Positions 12,835 to 23,327 of a stretch of DNA of 60,000 nt are shown here, piece after piece. The stretch covers positions 40,998,759 through 41,058,758 of the forward strand of contig NC_087063.1 of the NCBI RefSeq assembly GCF_963678635.1, given 5' to 3'. The number at the start of each line of letters is the position of its first letter. Position 1 is the stretch's first letter. A model generated the notes under the pieces. That model saw only the letters and a list, made by a program, of their open reading frames with translations, was not told where the DNA came from and made no database searches. Made by a program: the position numbers and the translations under genes. Source of the stretch: Symsagittifera roscoffensis. Taxonomy: Eukaryota; Xenacoelomorpha; Acoela; Convolutidae.

Positions 12835-12990
12835 TTTGCGAAGCTGCAGCTTCGCCTCTGTGTATAAAAATTGCGGACTGATTAGGCCATGAAGAAATCT
12901 GGTCTTCATAATTAACCTTGAAAAGCCACTCAGTACTCCATAAAAATTAATTGAGTCTCGTGAGCTGGGGGAGGGGGGTTGTATAAGGGA
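12835..12990. repeat. Dispersed repeat (copy at 31770-31880)
   Basis: The stretch with ATTAGGCCATGAAGAA, TCTTCATAATTAACCTTG and AAAGCCACTC, ending in a G-run, recurs at 31770-31880 with the same order (ATTAGGCCAT, TTCTTCATAATTAACCTTG, AAACCACTC, then G-runs). No termini or coding capacity were seen. Confidence 0.6.
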
Positions 12991-13436
12991 AAACTTAAGT
13001 ACTGATCATCTGATAAGTAAAATTTTTCAAACTCGTCTTTCGCATATATTTCAATAGTAAGTTTAAGTGTCACTGAACGAAGAAATGGCACTTATTTAGG
13101 TCATGCTGTTTCTTTTGATTTTATTATCAAAAAAGTCTTGAAAGTTGTTCAAGCTCAAGTTTGATCTTCTGCTGTTAGGTTGAATTTTACAAGTTCGATT
13201 GAGTTTCATTTGCTATATGGAAAGCAAATAACCCTGTCCAGTAGCAAAAGTGCAATTGGAAAGAAATTTATCTGAAGGATTGTTTCAAGGGTGTATTTAG
13301 TTTAAGTGTCATTAACGTAATGACTACTCTTACTTAGGTCTTGATGATTTTTTCTAAATGTTTTTTGAAAGGAAAATTTGCTCACGCTGAAATTTGATTT
13401 TTCGCGGTTTGAAATTTAATTTTTTCTTAGCTCCGA
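12991..13436. other. Spacer
   Basis: AT-rich, with weak resemblance to the following GAACAGC repeat near 13240. Nothing else is recognised. Confidence 0.35.
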
Positions 13437-13733
13437 TATTTTCCTTAATTACAAAAAGGAAAACGCCGCGCCATTATCGAACAGCGAAAGTGTAAAGGGC
13501 ACGAAACGCTTGATCGACTTCTAATTTTGAAAGCGAATTTTATTCAGATTTCCCAATGAAATGATAGTTTACCTATCGATCCATTTTCTCAAATTTTAAA
13601 TTGGTTTCATTTTTATCAAAAAGTGTCACTCGTATATTGTCGCAGTTTGACTTCAATTTTTTTCAAGCTCCGATTATTTAATTTTAAAAAGGTAAACGCC
13701 ATTATCGAACAGCAAAAGTGTAAAAGTCACGAT
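13437..13733 (+). repeat. GAACAGC dispersed repeat, one full copy and one split copy
   Basis: The repeat carries the core CATTATCGAACAGC(A/G)AAAGTG, then CTTGATCGACTTCTAA, and ends near TCAAAAAGTGTCACTCGTA. One copy spans about 13437-13635. A second begins at about 13690 and is interrupted at 13734 by the GCGGAATCC element, resuming at 15084. Other copies lie at 6175-6360 and, inverted, at about 28785-28935. Terminal structure and class are unknown. Confidence 0.65.
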
Positions 13734-15083
13734 ATTACGAGGCCAAACTGCATTCTGTTTATTGTATGCGGATTCCACAACAGTCCAAAATCAAATTTGC
13801 TGCGGAATCCACATCACTGATACTTTTCTTTGATCTTCTTTGCTGTTATGGAGTCCACAAACAAATACTTAAAACACTGTTCCGCTCAAAGTCGCTCCAA
13901 AAATAGACGAATTTGCGGAATCCGCAACCATATTTGCGGAATCCAGAACAGTTTGTGGAGTCCCCAAACAAACAATAAGACATGTGTATAGATAAGTTCA
14001 GCTGTGGCGGAGTCTGCAACTGTAAGCGGAATCCGCAAAGTGTAAGTGGAATCCGCAAATTGTAAGTGGAATCCGCATTTTTGCGGATTCCGTATACATA
14101 TATGTTGTAATGTTTAAAATTATATCTTTTAATTACATGATTTGATTTCACTAGAATAGGAGTTTACTAGAACAGTGTTTGTGATTAATGGAATCCCAAT
14201 TACTGAACAGTGTTTGGGATCGACGAAATCCCAAATACTGAACTAATTCGACGATTTGCTATGCATTGTAGTTCTAATCACTCCCAACCTAATGGCTCGA
14301 AATAAAGTTTTTATTCTTTATTATTTCAGTTTTTGGGATTATCAATCCCAAATACTGACCAGTATTTGAGATCGTTGGAATCCCAAAAATTGACATAATT
14401 TGGCGCTATGCTATGTGATGTGTTTCCATAAACTCTCAATCCAATGACTACAATAACTGAATTTATTCGGCGTTATGCTTCCAAAATCAGTATTTGGGAT
14501 TGACGCAATCCCAAATACTAACCTAATTTGGCGATATGATGTGTGTTGTATTTCCATACACTCTCAACTCAATGACTTCAAATAATATAATTATGCGGTG
14601 TTCTGTTTTCAAAATACTAAAAGATGACACTCACCGATTTAGGTAAACAATTATTCAAGTCTTGCTTGTGAATTCCGCTGACAATTGTTAATTCCTTTCT
14701 TTCAAACTCCGCATTGCTAGAGATAAGAATTCCAGCTCTAGCTTTTGTTTATTCATATGCAAATTCAGCAATGAACAAAATTCGGAATCCACTTACAGCT
14801 TGCGGAATCCGCTTACATGTGTGGATTCCGCTTACATTTTGCGGAATCCACTTACAGTTGCAGAATCTAAAACAACTAGCTATATTCGCTTGTTGCGAAA
14901 TCCGCGAAACAACAAATGTGCCGATAAAATGATGTTACACTCATATGTTCGCGGAATCCACGGAAGTTTTGTAAGTGGAAACCACTTATATTTTGGAACA
15001 TGTTTAAAGATTAGTTTCTGGAATCCAGGAACATACAGACACAAAATTGTGCGCCTATCCAGTGCCCAGTTTGGCCTCGTAAT
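13734..15083. mobile_element. Foldback-like element filled with GCGGAATCC palindromes
   Basis: The ends are inverted: ATTACGAGGCCAAACTG at 13734 and its complement CAGTTTGGCCTCGTAAT ending at 15083 (1350 bp). Both outer arms carry many copies of GCGGAATCCGC or close variants with GTAAG spacers (about 13765-14095 and 14780-14970), mostly in opposite order in the two arms. The middle (about 14165-14560) carries a different palindromic motif, TTGGGATTGACGCAATCCCAA, several times. There is no protein frame with recognisable homology. It interrupts a GAACAGC repeat, so it is an insertion. No clear target duplication is seen. Deleted relatives lie at 23956-24441 and 30338-30488. Confidence 0.8.
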
Positions 15084-15215
15084 GGAAAAACTTGATCGAC
15101 TTCTAACTTTAAAACGAATGTTTATCAGATTCCCCAATCAAATGATAGTTTAACTATTGATCTATTTCTCAAATTGGTTTCAGTTTTATCAAAAAGTGTC
15201 ACTCGTATATTGTTG
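15084..15215 (+). repeat. GAACAGC repeat, right half of the split copy
   Basis: Resumes with AAAAACTTGATCGACTTCTAA and ends TCAAAAAGTGTCACTCGTA, matching the intact copy at 13500-13635. It completes the copy interrupted at 13733. Confidence 0.65.
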
Positions 15216-15975
15216 TTGAAGTTGAAAGGGCTTTCAATAATTGAAATTATTAAGCCAGACCTAGAAAGATTTATCCAGATATCTCAAATTGGGTTTATTT
15301 AATCAAAAAAGAGATCAATCCGAAGGTCAAAAGCAGTGTTACTCATTATAGTCTCACCAGCTTACAACTATAATGGAAAAAGTAATTCTAACAACTATAA
15401 CATGGTTTTTTCGGTCTTCGAACGTGGAATGTTTAAAAACAAAAAAAAATAGGCATGAGACATCGATCTTTTTGGGTCCGACTGAATTAAGTTTTGCTCA
15501 CTTTCTATTTGATTCAGTTTTGCTCACTTTCCTTTTTTTCAGAGTTAGGCAATTTTTTCCCAGTTAAGCAACTATAAAAAAGAAAACTGATAAAAACAGG
15601 GTTTGCTTGCAGCCCTAGAAAGGCTCATGCAAGACCACGAAGCTTCTTATACTTTGTGCGCTCTGTTTTTCTCTTCTTGTGGAAACAATGTTTCTGTTCG
15701 TGCTACACATCTGTTCACACGATGTGGCTGCTCCCTGGCGTAGTTTGCCAGCATTAAGAAATAATTCTTAAAACAAGTTGCAGTATTAAGGTGAGTTGAC
15801 CGTAAAAATTTGTGGTCAAATAGGCTCAAGTTTCATTTAGAAGAGGATCAGCAGCATTGTTGTCGTTGATGAAGATCAGCCGCTGTCGATAGTGCGAGGA
15901 TGCTACGATCTGCAGAATTAAAAATTTCAAGGAACTTGTCTGCTTCAGTTGATGCTAGTGTTTGGTATTTGTTAT
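15216..15975. other. Spacer
   Basis: No recognisable gene or repeat. Short open frames at 15373-15567 and 15647-15829 show no family features. Confidence 0.35.
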
Positions 15976-16035
15976 GCGACCGTGGTTGAGCGGTTAGTGC
16001 GTGAGTTTCAAATTTTCTAGGTCGTAGGTTTCCCG
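15976..16035 (+). repeat. tRNA-like (SINE or tRNA pseudogene) 5' part
   Basis: GCGACCG is followed by TGGTTGAGCGGTTAGTGCG, a good polymerase III A-box (TGGTTGAGCGG), then a variable-arm-like stretch and GGTCGTAGGTT. The matching B-box-like part, GGGTTGAATCC, occurs at 16933-16943 after an inserted inverted-repeat element, so together they look like one tRNA-derived sequence split in two. The acceptor stem does not pair well, so it is not a functional tRNA. Confidence 0.5.
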
Positions 16036-16931
16036 GGTTGACCTCCATAGACCAAAAACGCAAATCATACAACTATGCATAAACTAAGTCTATGAAAAAA
16101 TACTAGTCATACAAATTTCATACAGTTTGCTAAATAGGTGTCGTCGAATTTTTGGAAAACTTTTCTCTTGTTTCGGCATAAAATTCGGTGTATCGTACTA
16201 AGTAAAAAAGAAAAAATGTTTGTGTCAAAAAAAATGCTAATCATACAATTTCCATTATATGGAAAATGTATGACTAGCGTTTTTTTGATGGCGAAGACGT
16301 ATTTTTGAAACTGCCCCCAAAATGATTTTTGTGATTTTCCAACCGCAACTTGATTTTCATACAAAAACAGTTATTTTTTGAAAAAAAAAATTGCATTCAA
16401 AATTTAATTTTTTGTGTGCATAACGTAGTCCTGGATATACTAATATTGTAATTTTTTTCCTTTTCTCTTCCTTTTTTTTCAAAACGCTTAAAACGTCTTT
16501 TTCTTTTGTATGACATGTTTTTGTATGCCTTGATCAATGTCTGGTAATTTAAAAATTCAAATTTTAGAAATAATCATCTTTGAAAAGTTTTGCCAAAAAT
16601 TAAAAGTTCGTTACTTTCGTTAAATTATTTGTGTGAGACTGACTTAAAACATTTCAGGCTGTTTCCAATGCATTTTTAATGCGACACAGCCAAACCTTTG
16701 GTTAATAAGTTTGAGTAACCAAGGTTTATGTCATTTGTGTTTGGAAAAATAAAATGTATAAAATCAATACTTTCGGTTTATGGAAAAATGCTAGTCATAC
16801 AAGTTCCATATTTGAAAATACCATTCATAGACCTTTCATGCAATTTTCTGTACTTATGGAATTGCATGAAAAGTGTATGGTTAGCATTTTTCCATATATG
16901 AAAATTGTATGACTAGCATTTTTGGTCAACC
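16036..16931. mobile_element. Inverted-repeat element inserted in a tRNA-like sequence
   Basis: The termini are GGTTGACC at 16036 and GGTCAACC ending at 16931. Just inside, the left arm reads ACCAAAAACGCAAATCATACAA and the right arm has the complement of ACCAAAAATGCTAGTCATACAA. Variants of ATGCTAGTCATACAA/TTCCATA and their complements recur near 16098, 16232, 16260, 16786, 16876 and 16905, so both arms fold back on themselves. There is no transposase frame and no convincing target duplication. Confidence 0.7.
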
Positions 16932-16960
16932 TGGGTTGAATCCGACACGTAGTCGAACTT
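16932..16960 (+). repeat. tRNA-like 3' part (B-box)
   Basis: GGGTTGAATCC followed by GACACGTAGTCG resembles a polymerase III B-box and T-arm (consensus GGTTCGAATCC). It continues the A-box half at 15976-16035. Confidence 0.45.
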
Positions 16961-17488
16961 TTACTGATTCGATGTTTTATTTTACTGATTCAAGTTTCAC
17001 ATTGTAGAGCTGCTTTTTTTGTGCTATTGCTTGCATTTGAGAAATTCCGCTTTGCCTCTGGGCGTCAGATTAGAACCCCCTGTACCAATTTGTGTATAAA
17101 TTATTCATTTCAAAACTCTCGCTGAAAAAATTGAGTCAGAAATTTTTCAGAGTAAAAATTGTGATTACTATTTTGTTTATACCAAGAAATGAGCTCACTC
17201 TATTTTATTTTACGATTTAACAACCAAAAAATGGCTTTACCTATTTGTCATGTCTTTCTATTTGTATTTCTGAATGGCGAACTCACATTTAGGGAACGAT
17301 TTGAGCACTTTAGGTATCTTATTCTCAAGGGGCTTGTTTTTTTTCAAGGGATTGCTCTATCATAATTCGACTCCCCTCCAAAAGGGTCTCTTCTTTTGTA
17401 CTATTTTACAAAAATCCATTTTCCGCCAATAGATACAAATCTTTCTAAAGGCGCTTTTGGCGCCAATTTATACTAATTTTTAAGGGGA
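16961..17488. other. Spacer
   Basis: AT-rich. No recognisable feature. Confidence 0.35.
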
Positions 17489-18158
17489 CCCGCACTGACA
17501 AAAATGGATTTCGATCGATTTTAGTATGAAAAAAGTATGCAGATTAGATTGAAATCGATTCAAGTTGTAAAAAAGTAAGTTAATCAAAAAAAAAATTCAG
17601 ATCGATTTGGATCGATTTTAAATTGATTTAAATCGATTTAATTTCAACGTTAAAAAAATCAATTCCAGTTGATTTTAAATCGATTTGAAAGGATCTTAAA
17701 TCTGAACTAAAATGAAATCGATCCAAATCCATTTTAAATTGTTTTAAATCGGTTTTGTCACTTCTTTTTTTCTTCAAATTTTCAAATGACGGAAACAAAA
17801 TGAAAACTTTTGTCAAAAAATCCATCGAAATCGATTTAAATCGATTTTTTTAGATACTTAAATCGATTTAAAATTTCAAAAAGATCAATTTAAATCGATT
17901 TAAAATGGATTTAAGTGAGATTTTGATGGATTTAAGTGAGATTCAGATGGATTTTAGTGACATAGAAAATCCATCAGAATCGATTTAAATCGATTTTTCA
18001 AACACTTGAATCGATTTAAAATTTTCAAAAAGATCAATTAAAATCGATTTGAAATCCATTTAATTTTGTAAAATGTACATGGTTAATCAATTTGGATCGA
18101 TTTAAAATCGAAATAAAATCAATTTAAATCGACCGGAAATCAATTCTGCCAGTGCGGG
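17489..18158. mobile_element. Foldback-like element filled with AAATCGATTT, copy A
   Basis: The termini are CCCGCACTGACA at 17489 and the imperfect complement TGCCAGTGCGGG ending at 18158. The inside is packed with AAATCGATTT, AAATCCATTT, GATTTAAATCGATTTAA and variants, in about 670 bp. There is no credible reading frame. A second, 1129-bp copy with the same ends and the same internal motif is at 33616-34744. No consistent target duplication is seen. The element class is unknown. Confidence 0.8.
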
Positions 18159-18195
18159 GAGCGAGGTTAAAAATTACAGTTTTTCTTTCAAATTT

Positions 18196-18625
18196 TTAAA
18201 CTGTGCTGAAATTGTTTGAAAATGTTCTTAAAACGTATCGCCGCTCTCTACACCGAGACAATCTAAAACCCTCCCCTGCCTTGAGTTCTTTTTTGTCATA
18301 ACTTAGCCAGGTCAGTTCATCTGCGTACTGTTCTCCAATCCCAGAGTCATTTTGTTTGGCTGCAGTGACGATATCTTTCGGGCTGTAACCGTATCTGTTG
18401 CTGTAACAGTGATCCTGATTACTGAAATAATCTGCAGGTATACAGTAATCATGCTCCGTTTGAACAGATTTAGCCCGGACTTTGTCGATATTGTCAATGA
18501 AGAGACTGCACGCTATGTAAAAGATAAATAAAATGGCACTATAGCAGTCTCCCTGTGTAACTTCAATGTTTGAGTGAAAAACACGACTAAAATGTCCCTT
18601 GACTACGAAACGGTAATGGGAACTT
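18196..18625 (-). pseudogene. Fragment of non-LTR retrotransposon reverse transcriptase
   Basis: The minus-strand frame contains VTQGDCYSAILFIFYI, matching the conserved QGD..SP.LF motif of LINE reverse transcriptases, and, about 50 residues later, QYADELTW at the place of the catalytic Y/F-ADD motif, here YADE. The second catalytic aspartate is replaced, and finger and thumb parts are missing, so it is inactive. It abuts endonuclease-like sequence in the opposite orientation (18626-19475). Its 3' side stops near the AAATCGATTT element. Confidence 0.65.
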
Positions 18626-19475
18626 GTGGAAAGGAAACATGAATTCAAACGGTATGCGACTTCCGGAAACAGCGGTGAAGAAGGATCTCAAAATAACAAA
18701 CACTCTGTTCAAACATAAATTCGCACATGTCACAACCTGGCCAGCAAGTGGAACGAACAAGAAATCGTGGAACAACGAGCCAAGAAGAAACCCAATTCGA
18801 AACCAGATAGACTGTGTTAGAACCACAAAAACTGAAACCAGTCATTGTCAATGCAAGGTCTTAATCCGGCACAAAAACGTACAGCGACCACAATGTCGGT
18901 CTTAATTGCCACACTAAACATCTAGAGAGTCACAGAGAGTACATAGGCCTAAGACGAGTGCATTGAAACTCTATGAAGTATCGAAGCTCAAAGACGAGGA
19001 GAACAAGAGGGAGTACCAAGAAGCTCTTGCCGAGAAATTGGATGCTATCAATGTCAAAGTCTCCCCAAGATTTTTGGGATCACATTAAAAAATGTATCAA
19101 AGAAATGTATCTGAGGCAACGATCGGCAAGAAAAAACCGAACCCCAAAAAGTTGTCGGACGGGTACCTCACAAGACTTGCCTCGGAACAGAAGGATATAA
19201 AAATTCAGATCATACAATCGAAAGATCAAGAACGGATTCGCTCCCTGAAAAAACAAGGAAGAAAGTAAACTCAAAGTTACGCAAACACGTCAATAGAGTC
19301 AAAGAAGAAGACATCATAAGACGCGCAGAAGAACTAGAATCCATCGGGAATGACTCAAATTGTTATTTTGGAGTTCTCAAACAGCTGCAAGCAAAAGAAC
19401 CGCAAAAAAGGCTCATAACCGATTCAGATGATGATCAAATTACTGATCCGAAACTTCAAGCTGATCACGACTGAA
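18626..19475 (+). pseudogene. Fragment of RTE-like LINE endonuclease C-terminus and linker, frameshifted
   Basis: The plus-strand frame at 18624-18905 reads NSNGMRLPE, ITNTLFKHKFAH.TTW and NQIDCV, the pattern of the C-terminal half of RTE/BovB-type APE endonucleases (N.NG.RL..F....L.I.NT.F.HK..H..TW....NQIDY). After a stop it continues in other frames with KLKDEENKREYQEAL and PQDFWDHIKK, the linker between endonuclease and reverse transcriptase. Stops and frameshifts show decay. The matching reverse transcriptase piece is inverted at 18196-18625. Confidence 0.65.
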
Positions 19476-19901
19476 TGGGTTCAAAAAAGATGCTTCAATC
19501 AAACCATTCCGATGACTTCTGATTTGTTGTGTATTTGATTTTTGCGAAGAAAAAAATAAACTAAACTTAAACATATAAACAATTTTTGATATGGTTTAAA
19601 ATCGACGTAATACTTCCCAGAACTCATTAGCAGAGCTACTTTCAAGTGAAAATTTTGCTGTTTTTGTACTGCTGAAGGACTAGATTTGTAAAAACGATTC
19701 TGTTTCTAGCCTAAATTGTCTCAATGCACTGGGTTGCTTTGGTTGTAGTGCTGCAAATACTGGCACTCTAATTGCAGGCACACTGTATTTAGAGTAGTTT
19801 TGGCAGTGTTTCTGGGCTAATTCATTCTAGCTAGAGAGCTTGCCTTCTATTCGTTTAAATAAAGCATACACACTGCTTTATGGTCTTTACGCAAAATGAG
19901 A
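19476..19901. other. Spacer
   Basis: AT-rich. No recognisable feature. Confidence 0.35.
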
Positions 19902-20560
19902 CAAGACTACTCGTATCAGGGCGAAGCCCTGAATGTTACGACTGCCTTTTAGGGTTTATCGAGCAGTAATAACAAACATAAATTAAACGTAATAAAATAA
20001 AATGAATTTTTTTCCCGAAGTTTGAGATTTTTTGGTGAAAATCATTGCCCCACACGCCATATAAAATCATCCCCCCCACACGCCATGTAAACCGTGAAGG
20101 CGAAGCCCTGATTGTTCTGACTGCCTTTTAAGGTTTAGAGCAGCAGTAGGACAAAAAATTTAATTGTAATAAAAAAATAATCAAATCATCGCCCCACACG
20201 CCATATAAAGTACAAAAAGCAGAGATTTCGCTCCTTGCAGCAAATTAGTTATGGCAAATAAGCTTCATTCAAACAATTTGAAACGATTACTTAGATGGAT
20301 TAAATCTACGCCTACGCGTTAATAGCGCGAAATATATTGCGCGTTAATTGTCCCAAATCGACCAAAATGCCAATCTTTAAACCCCCATAACTTTCCGAAA
20401 AATGATCACAAGTAAAAAACCTTTTCAAATTTACGCTCAAGACAACAATTACTTTTGAATGCTAAAAAATATCCGTCAAAAGTGGCTAATTTAAAAGTAG
20501 AAATTTGTCTGAAGAAAAAAAGCCTACCCGAGGAAAAACGCAACAAAAAGGTCTGAAAGT
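19902..20560 (+). repeat. Hairpin-bearing dispersed repeat, copies A1 and A2
   Basis: The family consensus starts CAAGACTGCTCGTATCAGGGCGAAGCCCTGAATGTTCCGACTG in overlapping pieces. The string CAGGGCGAAGCCCTG is a perfect 6-bp-stem hairpin. Internal landmarks are CCACACGCCATATAAA, ACGCGTTAATAGCGCGAAAT, CTTTAAACCCCCATAACTTT and GTCTGAAGAAAAAAA. The first copy is cut at about 20095, where a second head begins. There is no protein. Confidence 0.75.
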
Positions 20561-20654
20561 TAGCAGTAGTTATACTTCATCGGGCTGCTGGTTTTGTGTG
20601 TGCTTATAAAACGGCCTGTAATGAGATTCTTCCTCTTCACTCAAATGCTGATTT

Positions 20655-21190
20655 TTTATTCCGGCTTTTTGTTCCGACTTTCGAAGAAGGTGATGGAATA
20701 TTTGTCCTCGGGTGGTTCTTTTTCTCCACACAAATTTCGACATTTTAACTAGCAGTTTTGACAAAAATTTTGTTATCTCATTCAAACTATTTTGTTGCCT
20801 CGTGGTCAAAATTTAAAAAAATATTTCACTTGGGATCAATTTTTGGAAAGTTAAGGTGGTTTAAGGATTGCCAGTTTGGTACAATTAGCGCTCGATATAG
20901 TTCGTGCTATTATCGCGTAAGCGGAGATTTGATCCGTTTTAGAATCCATTCCAAATTGGATTGAGGTATGCTCTTTGGTCTATTCAATACTTTGCTTTAG
21001 GCAAATTTATCAGTTGGCACTTAACACAGCGTGGAAGGGGGCTAATTTACAAAAAAAAACTTCCAATTTTTTAGTTTTTTCTAAAGTCAACCAAATATTT
21101 TATTTCGAATTATTCCATAGAATTTAAAACGCAGTCGGAACATTCAATGCTTCGCCCTGCTACAAGCAGTTAGTTCTGTATGTATTTTCT
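20655..21190 (-). repeat. Hairpin-bearing dispersed repeat, copy B
   Basis: Reverse orientation. It runs from TGTTCCGACTTTCG, through TTTCTCC.CACAAATTTCGAC and CGCGTAAGCGGAGATTTGAT, to AGTCGGAACATTCAATGCTTCGCCCTG. Together with copy A it forms a large inverted pair about 100 bp apart. Confidence 0.7.
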
Positions 21191-21639
21191 TTTCTAGTAA
21201 AAATGTTTGTTTGCCACTCGCTGCATGTGGTTGCTATGTGAATTTTTGTCACTTTGCTTAAAAAATTGATTATGGACTACAAGTTAGCTAATTATATTAT
21301 TCTGCTCCTTGAAAGTTGTTTTTTGCTCAAACTTAAAAACCACAAATAAAGATCAAATATGATCGAGTTATATATCATATCAAAGCAACTTCAGTCGTAC
21401 CTCGGATTGAAAGTTAGATAAAACATTGTTTTGGCGTAGAAAACTTTTCGGGAAAACTCCGTTTTTCTGAAATGCTTTCAGCAGGAAATCAGAAAGATAT
21501 AAGATCCTTTTTTTAAAATGTCACGTTGATTTTTTGTTAGCAGCTAAACTCAATTCCTGTGTACTAGCCACAAAAGTTGAACAAAACTTGGAAGAAATAA
21601 AATTTCAAGAAAAACAAATTTAACTACTTGCAGTCCTTA

Positions 21640-22150
21640 ATAATTTGGGAACTAGCTAGTTTTTGTTCCGGCTTTTTAAAAAGTGACGAATTTGTGCTCC
21701 GGGCGATTTTTTTCTCCAGACAAATTTTGACTTTGGAACTAGCAACTTTTGGCGGAATAGCATCTTGCAAAAAGTACTGTTGCTTTGAGCTCAAAACTAG
21801 AAAGATTTTTCGTAGAGCTATAAGTGGTTAAAAGATTGCTCATTTTGGACAATTCACGCTTGGTATATTTCTGCTATTAACGTGTGGGCGGATATTTAAT
21901 TCGTATAAGAAACTGTTTTAAATTGGGTTGAGTCATGGTCTTTGTTGATTTTAATCTTTTGGCGAACTATCACTTTGTATTTTACATAGCGTGTGAGAGG
22001 ATAATTTTCGAAAAAAAAACATCAAAACATTTTTAGATTCATTTTAGGAAATATAAATCTTTTATTTTAGGTTGAGTTACTTCACAGAATTTAAAACTTA
22101 TTTGGAACATTTAGAGTTGCGCCCTGATACTAGCAGTTTTGTTTGACTGC
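21640..22150 (-). repeat. Hairpin-bearing dispersed repeat, copy C
   Basis: Reverse orientation and more diverged than copy B. Landmarks are GTTCCGGCTTTTTAAAA, TTTCTCCAGACAAATTTTGAC, AACGTGTGGGCGGATATTTAA and TGCGCCCTGATACTAGCAGTTTTG. Confidence 0.65.
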
Positions 22151-23320
22151 TAAAGTTTGTGCTAAAGTTTGATTTCAAGTTCTGATCGTATTTTCCAATG
22201 CTAATCTACAACTTGAACGAAGCTGCTCGTATATTAAGGCAAATCTTTAACTTGCCGCAAATTGCTTTTCGCAAAAATGTTTTGATCGGCTTAAAAAATT
22301 TGGTCTGCCAATTTCAACTTTCAAGTAAGAAACTTTAAGTCGATATGGTAAATTTCTCTGACCCACTTGCTTGCGGAATGTTTCACCGTGTATAGTTTAT
22401 GAAAAACTTGCATAAAGCTTCAAGCATTTCCTCGACACGCGCATAAATTAGTCTAGAGCGTGGCGAATACATCAGTTTTTGAACCACCAGAATTTTACAA
22501 AAAAAAAACAATCGTAGGCAAAATTTGAAATTTGAACTCAAAAGACATTATCTTCATTATGTATGAGTAATCTGTTGTCGGAAATTGGTTTGATGGAAAT
22601 AATCATGCAAAACTTATATACCTTTTACTTTCTTCGAAACTTGAAACATTAACTTGTTGTTGGTTTCATTGAGTTTAGAAATCTACAAAAAAAAACTGTA
22701 GTTTTCGTTTGATTTTCAGGTTCTTTTAAATTATTTGGTTTTTAATTAAGAGTGTAAAGCTACTACCCCTATGTCGAGTATTTTTTTCGGTCTTTTCAGG
22801 AAATGTTTTCGATTTTTCACGGGCGGTTGCTTGTTTGAAAATTAACAGTCGATTTTATTTCGTCCTTACAGTTCTGATTGTGATAACAGAAATCAGAATG
22901 AATTGTGGATAAAAAAATACGAAAACTTCTAAACTTTGGTAACATTTGCATTGTCGGACTTTCGTGTGTCTGTTCAAGTGTTGTCGGCTTAATTGCCACT
23001 TTAGGGATTTTTCTTGTTTTGTAAGCGAGTATCACGTTAATTGTAAGTGTTGTTCACTGTATTTTCAGGGGGAACTTGAAACTTTTAAAAGTTTCTAAAA
23101 CAGTTTCAATTTTTTTTGGCTCAACTGTTGTCCGCTCAAAGACTGTCGGTTTTGTTTCTGCTTCGCGTTTTTTGAGTTGTTGTTAATTACTTTCGCGATT
23201 AGCAGGCATTATCAAATCGGATTATAGACTTTTTCATTTTTTCGAGTTAACAACTTGTTTAACAGAATCACTTGAATCGCTTGGTATCTTGGTTTTTTTA
23301 TGAAATTAAGTTTCGACGCT
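22151..23320. other. Spacer
   Basis: AT-rich. No gene, repeat or RNA recognised. Confidence 0.35.
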
Positions 23321-23327
23321 TCTCCGA

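Noticed and set aside
13846-14151. 101-codon minus-strand frame
   Set aside because: Arises from the palindromic GCGGAATCC repeats; the protein is a translation of the repeat motif.
13765-14970. Regular GCGGAATCC repeats considered as a CRISPR array
   Set aside because: Spacers are variable and short, the motif is palindromic and occurs in both orientations, and the DNA is eukaryotic. It fits a foldback element.
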